In this document: positions 32,540 through 40,974 of the stretch, in pieces | How positions within the stretch are numbered: the first letter of the stretch is position 1 | How the letters are laid out: each line of letters opens with the position of its first letter | Assembly: GCF_963678865.1 (NCBI RefSeq) | Contig: NZ_OY787459.1 | Span: 3,402,501-3,466,500, forward strand | Direction: 5' to 3' | DNA: 64,000 nt | From: Maridesulfovibrio sp. | Lineage (GTDB): Bacteria; Desulfobacterota; Desulfovibrionia; Desulfovibrionales; Desulfovibrionaceae | Translations under genes and position numbers: made by a program | The notes under the pieces: generated by a model | Databases searched by the model: none | The model's input: the letters and a program-made list of their open reading frames with translations, nothing else | Told to the model about the DNA's origin: nothing

Positions 32540-32616
32540 TGGTCGGAGCAGGAGGATTTGAACCCCCGGCATCTTGCTCCCAAAGCAAGCGCGCTACCAG
32601 ACTGCGCCATGCTCCG
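32540..32616 (-). tRNA. tRNA-Pro(UGG)
   Basis: A full 77-nt cloverleaf including an encoded CCA. The acceptor stem CGGAGC pairs with GCTCCG; the D arm has GCGC...GCGC; the anticodon stem is CTTGC/GCAAG with loop TTTGGGA and anticodon TGG; the T arm contains GTTCAAATC. It is the attachment target of the island: its 3' half is repeated three times to the left. Because the integrated element supplies its own 3' half, the gene stays functional. Confidence 0.97.
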
Positions 32617-32727
32617 ACTTGTTTCGTGCAGAAAGGGGAAATACTTGAATTGTATTTGGTTGGCAAGAACTAAATGCAATTTTTCCGTTTTTTATTCGTT
32701 CTCCGGTCTTATATATTGTTTAACTAT

Positions 32728-33741
32728 TCAAAATACCCCGCTAATTTTACATCCACAATACTTGCACATTCCTTCTTGCAGGGCTGTCTTTCTGACATCA
32801 AAACCTAATCTTTTAATAACCTCCTCCTTGCAGGAAGGGCAGAATGTTGATGTGTTTTCCTCTCCGGGAACATTGCCGATGTAAACGTATTCCAGACCGG
32901 CATCTCTTCCCGTTTTGCGGGCCCTTTGCAAGGCTTGCATGGGGGTAACCGGGCAATCCTGCAGTTTGTAGTCCGGATGGAAACGTGAAATATGCCACGG
33001 AACTTCTGTGCCAAGCTCTTCGGAGATGAAAGCGGCCAACTGGTTCAGCTCGTCCTGAGAATCGTTTTTGCCGGGTATGAGCAGGGTCGTAACCTCCACC
33101 CACCAGTCGTTTTTTTTCATGTGCTTGAGATTGTCGAGGACAGGACTCAGACGGCCGCCGCAGACATCGCGGTAGAAATCATCATTGAAGGCTTTGAGGT
33201 CGATATTGGCGGCATCAATTAAGCCGGTCAGTTCATCAATGCAGCCCGGGCTTTGGAATCCGTTTGAGACAATGACGTTTTTAAGCCCCTTGGCTTGGGC
33301 TAGGCGGGCGGTGTCCTGCATCAACTCGAAAAATATGGTCGGCTCGGAATAGGTATAGGATATGGAGGCACAGTTATGACTTATTGCCGCTTCTACCAGA
33401 ATTTCCGGGGTTACTTTCTGCCCGGTGATTTCCCGGCCTGTTTTGGGATGCTGGGAAAGGGATGCATTTTGGCAGAATGTGCAAGCGAAATTGCATCCCT
33501 GCGTACCCAATGAAAAAGTGCTGGTGCCGGGCAGGAAGTGGTAAAGCGGTTTTTTCTCAACCGGGTCCACGTTAATGGCTGCAACCAGTTCATAGGTGCG
33601 GGTCAGCAGTTGGCCGTCAACATTTTGCCGCACCCCGCATTTTCCGTGTTCATTTTTGTCGATTATACAGAAATGGCTGCACAGGCGGCATTGCAGCTTA
33701 CCATCGTTGAGGGTTTTCCAGAGTCTGGCCGGATGAAGCAT
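32728..33741 (-). CDS. amrS: AmmeMemoRadiSam-system radical SAM enzyme AmrS
   Basis: A 337-aa cytoplasmic radical SAM protein. The cluster motif CNFACTFCQN (CxxxCxxC) lies near residues 83-92. N-terminal Cys motifs (CRLCSHFC near 18-25) and the C-terminal pairs FCPSC and CKYCGCK probably bind further metal. AmrS-type landmarks include YNEPT-like SYTYSEPTIFFE and NVIVSNGF. The family works with MEMO1 and AMMECR1-like proteins in an incompletely defined modification pathway. Those partners are not in this window. It is convergent with the tRNA region, so it marks the intact right chromosomal boundary of the island. Confidence 0.9.
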   Translation of the reverse strand: MLHPARLWKTLNDGKLQCRLCSHFCIIDKNEHGKCGVRQNVDGQLLTRTYELVAAINVDPVEKKPLYHFLPGTSTFSLGTQGCNFACTFCQNASLSQHPKTGREITGQKVTPEILVEAAISHNCASISYTYSEPTIFFELMQDTARLAQAKGLKNVIVSNGFQSPGCIDELTGLIDAANIDLKAFNDDFYRDVCGGRLSPVLDNLKHMKKNDWWVEVTTLLIPGKNDSQDELNQLAAFISEELGTEVPWHISRFHPDYKLQDCPVTPMQALQRARKTGRDAGLEYVYIGNVPGEENTSTFCPSCKEEVIKRLGFDVRKTALQEGMCKYCGCKISGVF

Positions 33742-33760
33742 GCTGTTCCTTGATTTTAGA

Positions 33761-34027
33761 TCAGGGTTTTATTTCAGGAACCACGAAAATGGGACCTACC
33801 TGCCGGGATTCCTTTTCTTCGTCTTCCTGTTTTGGTTTTACTCGTATCGTATTGGAATCATTGTCCGATTGAATAGTAACTTGGTTGTTGTCTCCTCCTG
33901 TCCCCATTCTGATAGGTTTGCGGTCCTTGGCGGTGTCCTTGTTTATGAATTTAGTCCCCGCAAAGGCATTGCCGCACAGGAGGACTCCCAGAATAATCAA
34001 AGCCGTGAGCAAAGTTTTCTTGTACAT
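33761..34027 (-). CDS. small exported hypothetical protein, 88 aa
   Basis: A signal peptide occupies residues 1-23 (MYKKTLLTALIILGVLLCGN, cleavage near AFA-G). The mature 65 residues are polar and probably disordered (DRKPIRMGTGGDNNQ, then KPKQEDEEKES), ending VGPIFVVPEIKP. No family is recognised. ATG 34027 with GGAGAAAAACC upstream is preferred over 34045. It may be co-transcribed with the downstream amrS (19-bp gap), but no functional link is evident. Confidence 0.65.
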   Translation of the reverse strand: MYKKTLLTALIILGVLLCGNAFAGTKFINKDTAKDRKPIRMGTGGDNNQVTIQSDNDSNTIRVKPKQEDEEKESRQVGPIFVVPEIKP

Positions 34028-34185
34028 GGTTTTTCTCCGTGGCATAGTATAAACTCATATTTGGTCCTGTGCAAACAACGGACCTTTTCTTTTTCCGGTT
34101 GTGGAAAATGGGTGATGTTGTTCCTTGAACTTATGCGGGATTCAGCATATACAGTCCGTTCTTAGAGACTGTTAGGAGAAATAAT

Positions 34186-35232
34186 ATGGCAAGTCGTTCT
34201 GATGCATACAAGGCCGCCGGTGTTGACATTGATGCGGCCAATGATTTTATAGGCCGCATTAAAGGTATGGTGGGTTCCACCTTCACCAAAGGTGTGGTCA
34301 CAGATATTGGCGGGTTCGGCGGGCTGTTCAAGCTTGACCTGACCCAGATGGAAGAGCCCGTACTGGTGGCAGGAGCCGACGGTGTGGGAACCAAACTTAA
34401 ACTCGCTTTTGCTGTGAACAAGCATGATACTATCGGTATCGACCTTGTGGCAATGAGCGTAAACGATATTCTCGTTCAGGGTGCAAAACCCCTGTTCTTC
34501 CTTGACTATTTCGCAACCGGCAAATTGGAGTCCGGTGTGGCTGAAGAAGTCATCGCGGGTGTTGTGGAAGGCTGTAAGCAGTCCGGATGCGCGCTGCTCG
34601 GCGGTGAAACCGCAGAAATGCCCGGATTCTACGCTGACGGCGAGTATGACCTTTCCGGTTTTTGTGTAGGTATGGTGGATAACGCCAAAATCGTTGACGG
34701 ATCTTCCATCACAATCGGGGATTCAATCATCGGTCTGGAATCTTCCGGCATACATTCCAATGGTTATTCACTGGTGCGTAAACTGTTTGATGAGTCCGGC
34801 CTGAAGGCAGATGATCTGCTGCCCGGCACTGACCAGAAAATCGGCGAAGCACTGCTGACCCCCACCCGGATCTACGTTGATGCGGTTCATAACCTTTCCC
34901 GCGACATTGAGATCAAGGGTATGGTTCATGTTACCGGCGGCGGTTTTTACGATAACCTGCCCCGCATCCTGCCCAAGCAGGTTACCGCGGAAATCAACTT
35001 TAATTCATGGGAAGTATCCCCTGTATTCAACTGGCTCAAGGAACAGGGTGATCTGAGCTGGCCTGAAATGCTGCAGATTTTCAATACCGGTATCGGTTAC
35101 ATCCTCGTTGTAGCTAAAGACCGTGAAGAAGATGTGCTTAACAGACTGTCCGGAATGAAAATTAATTCATGGAAGATCGGTGAAATCACCGCCCGTGACG
35201 GAGATTCCGAGCAGGTTAAAGTTAATTTCTAG
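34186..35232 (+). CDS. purM: phosphoribosylformylglycinamidine cyclo-ligase
   Basis: A 348-aa AIR synthetase, which makes aminoimidazole ribonucleotide from FGAM with ATP in purine synthesis. Signatures: YKAAGVDIDAAN at the N-terminus, VLVAGADGVGTKLKLAF near 60-76, the ATP/Mg region GIDLVAMSVNDILVQGAKPL near 85-104, LLGGETAEMPGFY near 140-153 and HVTGGGFYDNLPRILP near 247-262. Length is standard. AGGAGAAATAAT precedes the ATG; a bidirectional terminator follows. Confidence 0.98.
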   Translation: MASRSDAYKAAGVDIDAANDFIGRIKGMVGSTFTKGVVTDIGGFGGLFKLDLTQMEEPVLVAGADGVGTKLKLAFAVNKHDTIGIDLVAMSVNDILVQGAKPLFFLDYFATGKLESGVAEEVIAGVVEGCKQSGCALLGGETAEMPGFYADGEYDLSGFCVGMVDNAKIVDGSSITIGDSIIGLESSGIHSNGYSLVRKLFDESGLKADDLLPGTDQKIGEALLTPTRIYVDAVHNLSRDIEIKGMVHVTGGGFYDNLPRILPKQVTAEINFNSWEVSPVFNWLKEQGDLSWPEMLQIFNTGIGYILVVAKDREEDVLNRLSGMKINSWKIGEITARDGDSEQVKVNF

Positions 35233-35253
35233 TCTTCTGTTTTTGATTAAGTT

Positions 35254-35290
35254 AAAAGCCCTCGGACTTTTTCGTTCGAGGGCTTTTTTT
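35254..35290. terminator. bidirectional terminator between purM and the ydbL-like gene
   Basis: AAAAGCCCTCG (35254-35264) pairs with CGAGGGCTTTT (35277-35287), with a T run after it on the plus strand and A/T sequence on the other side. Confidence 0.85.
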
Positions 35291-35294
35291 CGTG

Positions 35295-35882
35295 CTATTT
35301 TTTAGTCCACTTGCCGCTTTTTGCCTGGATAAACCAGCCTGAAGGGGCGCGTTGCTGCCATTCCTGTGCAAATATGGCTTTTACTTTTTCAAGTTCACTT
35401 CCGGGGATATTCATGGAAGCGGCCACTTCAGTATAAAGCTGGTCGCGGGTGTCATTATCCTGTGCGACAAGTCGGCGCAGTTCGGCGGTCTGCTTGATGT
35501 TCAGACCGTTTTTGCTGATTATCTGCAGATAGCCGTCCTTTGTAATGCCTATGTTGCCGGAATTGTAGTAGGGCACCAGTTTCTTGTGATCGGCGGCGAT
35601 AGTTTGTTTCAAGCCCCGTATTGCCGAGTTGGATTTTTTGTCTATTTCCGCCTTGCTGACCTGGGCATGGGCCTCCTGAGGGCTGAACAAGGCAAGAAAA
35701 TTTTCAAGAGCGGACTGGTCATCCTTGCCTTCCTGCCCGGGGTTGGTCCCGTAGACATCTTCCACAATATCCTCGGCGGCCCGTTCTACCTTGGCTGCCG
35801 GAAAATATATGTTCACTGTCACACAGGCGACAAAGGAAAGAAGGCTGAGAAAGGTTAAAACCTGTGCGGTCTTTTTTAGCAT
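35295..35882 (-). CDS. DUF1318 (YdbL-like) envelope lipoprotein
   Basis: A 195-aa exported protein. The signal sequence ends in a lipobox, LSFVAC (Cys about 20), so it is probably a lipoprotein, with VTVNIYFPAAKVERAAEDIV after it. The C-terminal 100 residues fit DUF1318: GNIGITKDGYLQIISKNGL, then RDQLYTEVAA and a closing GWFIQAKSGKWTKK, as in E. coli YdbL (GKWVRK ending). In E. coli, YdbL works with YdbH and the lipoprotein YnbE in outer-membrane phospholipid transport. Here the lipobox segment may merge the YnbE and YdbL roles (inference). It lies 17 bp after the ydbH-like gene; AGGAG precedes the ATG. Confidence 0.8.
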   Translation of the reverse strand: MLKKTAQVLTFLSLLSFVACVTVNIYFPAAKVERAAEDIVEDVYGTNPGQEGKDDQSALENFLALFSPQEAHAQVSKAEIDKKSNSAIRGLKQTIAADHKKLVPYYNSGNIGITKDGYLQIISKNGLNIKQTAELRRLVAQDNDTRDQLYTEVAASMNIPGSELEKVKAIFAQEWQQRAPSGWFIQAKSGKWTKK

Positions 35883-35899
35883 GTGGAACTCCTGTGCTT

Positions 35900-38011
35900 T
35901 TAGTTGCCGATGACCCGTTTCAGTCTTTTGAGCATGTCTGAAAAGCTGATCAGGTTTTCGGGGTTGCTGTTGATTACATTAATTCCGAATAAAGGCGGTC
36001 TTTTGATAATGTACTCGATACCGTCCTCTCTGATCAAGCCTCGAATCTTGAAGATATCGTCATCAAGTGTGCATTCAAGTCCCAGCCCGGCGTAACCGAA
36101 TTCCTTGAAAAATTGGGAAAACATTCCCACTCCGGCACCGGTCAGTCCGGAACCTGTTCCGATTACCGAGAGGGTGTTTACTGCTTTAAGACTGATGTCT
36201 CCTGATTTGCCGGAACCGGGAGTTGTTTTCGCCAGCAGATGGAAGGACGCGGGCTGATTATAGGCTATGACCAGTTCGTTCAGGTCGAGGTCCATGCGTC
36301 CTGTAATGCGCCCGATATCCAATGCCTGACTGAGCGGTTCAAGATCAAGGTGTCTGAATTTGAAGTCAGCACCATACTGTCGTGAGTCCTCAAAAGGGTT
36401 TTCCGCGAAAATTTCATCAATGGTCATATCTCCACCATATACTTTGCCGAAAAGCTTGCCTGTGGTGGAAAGATGGTCCTTAAGCAGCCAGAATTTAAGA
36501 TCGCCACTGAGCTGTCCATGGATGGGCAGTGATTCCGGGGATAGAGGCAGCAAGTCAATATCTCGGGCAATGATTTTGCCATTCAGTGCAAAATCATCAT
36601 TAAAGGGGTGGCGCATTTTAAGGTCTGAAAAATGCAAGCTGCCGCCGTCGATACCTATAACAGGAATAGTTCCGAATTCAATTGAATTGGATGATACACT
36701 GATCGGAAATGCAAAGTTTTCTATGGTCAGTTTACCTGCTTTAATTTCGTCAAAGCTGATCATGCCGGAGGGTGAATAGGGCAGAGTAATGTCTGCCTGA
36801 GGCAGGAATTTATCATTGAGTGAAAGCATAAAGGGCAGGTCGGCATTAATTCCGCTGAAAGCAGCTTCATCCTTGCTGACTGTGCAATTTTCAAAGCGCA
36901 TATCTCCTGTGAGAACAGTCCGTTGCTTTGTGCCGTTGAATGCGCAGCGCAGGGAGAATATACCGCTGCCGTCCAGACCTTCAAGTGAAAATGGATCAAT
37001 TGCAAAGGTCTTGAACGGAGCAGCCAGATTTGCGGTGTAATACTCCGCTTTGCCGGAAAAAGAAGGGACGTTGAACATATCGTTCAGCAGTGCTTTCACT
37101 TTCAGTTCACCCATTTCTTTCCAGTTAACGAGGCCGTTGAATTTTAGGGAGTCTGTTTTGTCCGGCAGGATTGATTGCACTTCCATTTGCAGAGGGTAGT
37201 TTGTGAGATTTACATAGAAACGGTCATAAAGAGCTTCGCCGGCATTGATATCCATGTTGAGATTCAATTGGCGATTCGTTGCCGGAAAGCTGGCATTAAT
37301 GGTTCCGTCCAAGCTGTCGAGCAATATCATTCCGTCCGGTGAGGCGGCAGATAGAGATGTGAACCCGAGTTTTAATTCCGCTTCAGCTGAATTTTGAATA
37401 TTACGCAAGGCCACATCCAGCGAAAACTGCCCGTCCTTGTCCCAGTTTTCAAAGGCTGGAAAGTTCAGTGCAATGATTCGTTCAAGCAGGGGCAGGGGAT
37501 TTTTAATTTTTAATCGGCAATTGCCATTGCCATTTTTTCCCAGTGAGTATTCCAGCCGGGTGTGAAGTTCCGGCAGGCTTCCGGCCTTGATGTGCAGCTC
37601 ATTAAAGTGTGCTGCACCGGAAACAGGATTGATTGCTCCATTCCCGCTGACGGTCAGGTCCGGGGAGTGCAGCCCGAGTTGGGGAATATCTATTTCAGCT
37701 TTACTTATTGCGAGGGTGAAACGGTTTAATTTGAGAATTCCGTCGCCAAGTTCGAAGATCGAATTTACCGCGATGGGCCCGGATTTGACCGGTCCTTTTT
37801 TATTGAGATATTTACCGCTGAATTTGAATTTTGTTCCATGCAGATGTTCTATATATCCAGCCAGTTCTCCCGCAATTCCAGCCTGCGGAAAATCCACGGA
37901 AAACTGCCAGTTCAGGCCGAAGCCGTGATCTTTTGCAGCTGCCGGCTGCGTAAGGGTGAAGATCAGCAACAACATTAAGTATGCACTGATGAAAATGGGG
38001 CGGCTGTTCAT
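35900..38011 (-). CDS. YdbH-like AsmA-family intermembrane transport protein
   Basis: A 703-aa protein with an N-terminal signal/anchor (PIFISAYLMLLLIFTLTQPA) and a long beta-rich periplasmic body typical of YdbH/AsmA/TamB bridge proteins (repeated strand patterns such as GDGILKLNRFTLAISKAEID). The C-terminal block (SGDISLKAVNTLSVIGTGSG, then FSQFFKEFGYAGLGLECTL and DGIEYIIKRP) resembles the YdbH DctA-like domain. Such proteins are thought to carry phospholipid between inner and outer membranes. ATG 38011 starts the signal peptide; the 64 extra in-frame codons upstream overlap a terminator and are excluded. It is first of a two-gene operon with the ydbL-like gene. Confidence 0.75.
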   Translation of the reverse strand: MNSRPIFISAYLMLLLIFTLTQPAAAKDHGFGLNWQFSVDFPQAGIAGELAGYIEHLHGTKFKFSGKYLNKKGPVKSGPIAVNSIFELGDGILKLNRFTLAISKAEIDIPQLGLHSPDLTVSGNGAINPVSGAAHFNELHIKAGSLPELHTRLEYSLGKNGNGNCRLKIKNPLPLLERIIALNFPAFENWDKDGQFSLDVALRNIQNSAEAELKLGFTSLSAASPDGMILLDSLDGTINASFPATNRQLNLNMDINAGEALYDRFYVNLTNYPLQMEVQSILPDKTDSLKFNGLVNWKEMGELKVKALLNDMFNVPSFSGKAEYYTANLAAPFKTFAIDPFSLEGLDGSGIFSLRCAFNGTKQRTVLTGDMRFENCTVSKDEAAFSGINADLPFMLSLNDKFLPQADITLPYSPSGMISFDEIKAGKLTIENFAFPISVSSNSIEFGTIPVIGIDGGSLHFSDLKMRHPFNDDFALNGKIIARDIDLLPLSPESLPIHGQLSGDLKFWLLKDHLSTTGKLFGKVYGGDMTIDEIFAENPFEDSRQYGADFKFRHLDLEPLSQALDIGRITGRMDLDLNELVIAYNQPASFHLLAKTTPGSGKSGDISLKAVNTLSVIGTGSGLTGAGVGMFSQFFKEFGYAGLGLECTLDDDIFKIRGLIREDGIEYIIKRPPLFGINVINSNPENLISFSDMLKRLKRVIGN

Positions 38012-38065
38012 CTGATGTTTATACACTGCGGATGTCTCGCTGAAAAGCAGGCTGACCCAAAAGAA

Positions 38066-38105
38066 AAAGGAGATTTGATCCAATTGATCAAATCTCCTTT
38101 TTTTT
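38066..38105. terminator. strong bidirectional terminator
   Basis: AAAGGAGATTTGATC (38066-38080) pairs perfectly with GATCAAATCTCCTTT (38086-38100) with a T run on both strands. It ends the EAL-HDOD/kinase/radical SAM operon on the minus strand, so the ydbH-like promoter must lie between 38012 and 38066. Confidence 0.85.
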
Positions 38106-38224
38106 GAGTTTAAATTGACTCCCCAATTAATAAAAGTTTCAGGAGAGTCCAGAGAATCCTTTTTCAAACGGGTTCTTTTCCCCCGGCAGGCCGCCGAAGG
38201 CATTCTTAACAGCGCAAAGTATAT

Positions 38225-39505
38225 CTAAGCTTCTTTTTTTCCGTCCTCAAGATAGGGGTTGAAGTACCCGAAGTTGATCCACGGACATTCATTTTTGATG
38301 CGCTTACGAAAATTGATGAAGCCCATGCCCGGCCCGAATTCATATGGTTCCATCAGTTCCATGTACAGGTCCGGGTCGATGTTCAGGTTGCGCAACTGAA
38401 TAAAATCAAATTTAGTTTCTTTGGCAACTTCCACCAGAGCACTGACTTCAAATTCAGTATCGCTTATCCCCGGAAAAAAGAGGTAGTTCAAGGATACGTG
38501 CAGGCCCAGTTCTTTAGCTTTGGCAATGGTCGCCACTACGTTATCGAATTTGTAGCCCTTGGGGCGGTAGTATGCATTGTAGACCGGTTCGCGCAGGCTG
38601 TTCAGGCTGACTCTGATAGAGTTGAGTCCGGCTGCGGCCAATGGCTCCATTGATTCGGTGATGGAACCGTTAGTGTTGATGTTCACGGTGCCGATGCCGC
38701 CTTCATCTCGGTATTTTTTTATGGCCTCGGCGAGGAGCACGTGTTCGGTAAGCGGTTCACCTTCGCAGCCCTGCCCGAATGAGAATACGGGCCTGCGTTC
38801 ACGCTTGGCGTGGTAATGCATGATTTCGGTGATCTCTTTTGCCGTAGGTGTAAATTTTATACGTTCCTGCGGGGAGGGGAAACCGGATTCCTCCGGCTGC
38901 TCGGAAATACATCCTATGCAGCGGGCGTTGCAGGTGCGGGATGTTGGCAGGGGAGCTTCGAAACGCCCCAGGGCAAGGTTTTTAGCTGCCGGACAGCAGT
39001 AAGTCAGAGCACAGCCTGCCAGATGGCGGACCAGCCTGTTGTCAGGAAATTCCTTCAACATGCGCTGTGCTCCGGCATCAATTTTTTTATTCGGAATATT
39101 AGTGAAAACCTGACGCTTGTCCTCGTCCACTTTTTTGGCGGTGACCCAGAACTTACCGTTGGCATAGCCCACTGCACCATATGAGAACATGGGCAGTACC
39201 GGAGCGTCATCAGTATTGCCGTATGCGGCAAGTCCGGTCAGGGTGTGGCCGGGGCAGGGGAAGGCGGTAACGGCTGTTCCTTCCACCTCAACCACTTCCC
39301 CTGTTTCCGGGTCCAGTCCGATGGGAAAGCGACCGGGAAGCAGGAAAAATTCACTGTCCGGGGGCAGGGGAATGTATTCTTCCGGTTTGGGTTGAAAAAG
39401 TTCATCGCCCCGGCGGCACATCATTTCAAGTTCAGGATGGTCAAATATCTGTCCGTTTTCATCAGCAAAGACAAGCAGCGGACGCGGTTTTTTTTTGGCA
39501 GCCAT
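38225..39505 (-). CDS. radical SAM protein
   Basis: A 426-aa protein. The radical SAM cluster motif is CNARCIGCIS (CxxxCxxC) near residue 190, followed by PVFSFGQGCEGEPL, where a GGEP-like motif is expected, and INTNGSITESMEPL. The N-terminal 180 residues form a separate domain with no clear family, including an ALTYCCPAAKNLALG stretch with a Cys pair. The C-terminus ends acidic. It is last in a minus-strand operon after an EAL-HDOD protein and a histidine kinase (15-bp gap). The substrate is unknown. This family is common in Desulfovibrionales as far as I recall. Confidence 0.8.
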   Translation of the reverse strand: MAAKKKPRPLLVFADENGQIFDHPELEMMCRRGDELFQPKPEEYIPLPPDSEFFLLPGRFPIGLDPETGEVVEVEGTAVTAFPCPGHTLTGLAAYGNTDDAPVLPMFSYGAVGYANGKFWVTAKKVDEDKRQVFTNIPNKKIDAGAQRMLKEFPDNRLVRHLAGCALTYCCPAAKNLALGRFEAPLPTSRTCNARCIGCISEQPEESGFPSPQERIKFTPTAKEITEIMHYHAKRERRPVFSFGQGCEGEPLTEHVLLAEAIKKYRDEGGIGTVNINTNGSITESMEPLAAAGLNSIRVSLNSLREPVYNAYYRPKGYKFDNVVATIAKAKELGLHVSLNYLFFPGISDTEFEVSALVEVAKETKFDFIQLRNLNIDPDLYMELMEPYEFGPGMGFINFRKRIKNECPWINFGYFNPYLEDGKKEA

Positions 39506-39520
39506 TATATCAAGTCCTGT

Positions 39521-40936
39521 TTATTTAATAGGTGGTTTTGGAATTGTTGTGATCAGGGTAGTACCCTTTTCTCTGGACGTTGTGAATGAAATATCTCCGC
39601 CTGAAGCACTGGCTATAAGTCTGGCGCTGTATGTTCCCAGCCCGGTGCCTTTCTTTTTACCATAGGTGGTGTAGCGGTCAAAGAATGTTTCTCGGATGCT
39701 GACCGGAATTTCGCCCATATTGTGGATTTTAGTAATGATGAAGCGGCTGTCTTCATTGATACTGATTGTTATGCTGCTGTTTTCCGGAGCTGCTTCAGCT
39801 GCATTTTTAAGCAGATTTGAAAACATGGTGATTATCAGCGAAGCCTCACCGTAGCAGACGATAGAGTTTTCTTCCTGAATAGGTTCTCCATCCAGCAGGC
39901 TGATAATCTGCAGACTTTTATCTTCCACAAGCTGGCTCAAGTCACCGATGGCGGCATTGATGGCACTGAAAAGGTTGAAAGGATGGGCATCGGCTTTGAG
40001 AGAGCCTGTTTCGAGCCGGATCAATGTCAGCGATGTGTCGATCTGGCGGATCATGCGCTCACTGGTTTTACGCACTATTTCAGCCAAGGTCTGAAATTCG
40101 TCATCAAGTCCGGCTTCAGTCTCTAATATGCGCGACATTCCGACAATATTGGCTGTGGGGGAACGCAGGTCGTGCCTTGCGATACGTTCCATCTCTTCAC
40201 GTAACTGCAATTGCTGGCGTTGTTCCGTGACATCGATGGCCAGCAGCATGAATATGGACGGAGCCACCTGATCCACTGTCAGATCCCAGAATCTTTCGTA
40301 GGCAGAAACCGATTTCAGGAAATGCAGATGGTATGACTCAAGATCATTGAACAGATTTCGGCGAACATCATCTGAAAGCGAAGAAATAAATGGCGGATCC
40401 TGCTTATATTCAAAGGCTGGAAGCTGGGCGTGGGCAGCCTTATTGGCGAGTATTGTTTCCTGTGTCCGGGTACTTATCAACAGAGCCGGAAACGGCAGGC
40501 TCTGCAGGATGAGACCATATAATTTTGCATCATCATCGTGCTTTTTCCTACGGATGTGCTGGGTTTGAAATTTATCAATAAAGGTCAGCAGCTTTTCTTT
40601 GGATGATGATGCCGGGAGGAAAGATACATTATGGAAGTCAAAGAGCGGTTCAAATAAATCCGGGCGTGATGTATCGATTATAAACAGTGCCGGGGCATCT
40701 TCATTTACTTCGCGGATATTGGCAAAAGTCTGAGCGGTATCCTCCTGCTCAGCCATGATAAGCAGGTCGGGTTGCTGGCTGGCGTAGGTGAAAAGTGTCT
40801 CCCGCGGAGAGCGGGTGATGGACACCTCGTGGCCCAGATCGTGCAGTATAGGCATGAGGGTGTGAATCAGCGGATTCTTCCCGGTGATCAGGATGTTCAG
40901 TTTTTCGTATTCGTTTTTGTGGCGCAAGTGCGGCAT
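39521..40936 (-). CDS. sensor histidine kinase with N-terminal receiver-like domain
   Basis: A 471-aa protein with no membrane helix. Residues 12-120 resemble a receiver fold (LNILITGKNPLIHTLMPILH, LLIMAEQ, PALFIID) but lack the usual acidic pocket, so it is a pseudo-receiver. Residues 145-240 are PAS-like. The HisKA box is IARHDLRSPTANIVG, with the phospho-His in RHD. The ATPase part has SNLLKNAAEAAPENS (N box, NAAEA) and GKKKGTGLGTYSARLIAS (G box). It is a soluble two-component kinase between the EAL-HDOD and radical SAM genes; no response regulator is adjacent. AGGAGCAGAC precedes the ATG. Confidence 0.85.
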   Translation of the reverse strand: MPHLRHKNEYEKLNILITGKNPLIHTLMPILHDLGHEVSITRSPRETLFTYASQQPDLLIMAEQEDTAQTFANIREVNEDAPALFIIDTSRPDLFEPLFDFHNVSFLPASSSKEKLLTFIDKFQTQHIRRKKHDDDAKLYGLILQSLPFPALLISTRTQETILANKAAHAQLPAFEYKQDPPFISSLSDDVRRNLFNDLESYHLHFLKSVSAYERFWDLTVDQVAPSIFMLLAIDVTEQRQQLQLREEMERIARHDLRSPTANIVGMSRILETEAGLDDEFQTLAEIVRKTSERMIRQIDTSLTLIRLETGSLKADAHPFNLFSAINAAIGDLSQLVEDKSLQIISLLDGEPIQEENSIVCYGEASLIITMFSNLLKNAAEAAPENSSITISINEDSRFIITKIHNMGEIPVSIRETFFDRYTTYGKKKGTGLGTYSARLIASASGGDISFTTSREKGTTLITTIPKPPIK

Positions 40937-40974
40937 GTCTGCTCCTGTTTTTTAGCTGCTGAAACAGTTTTGAA

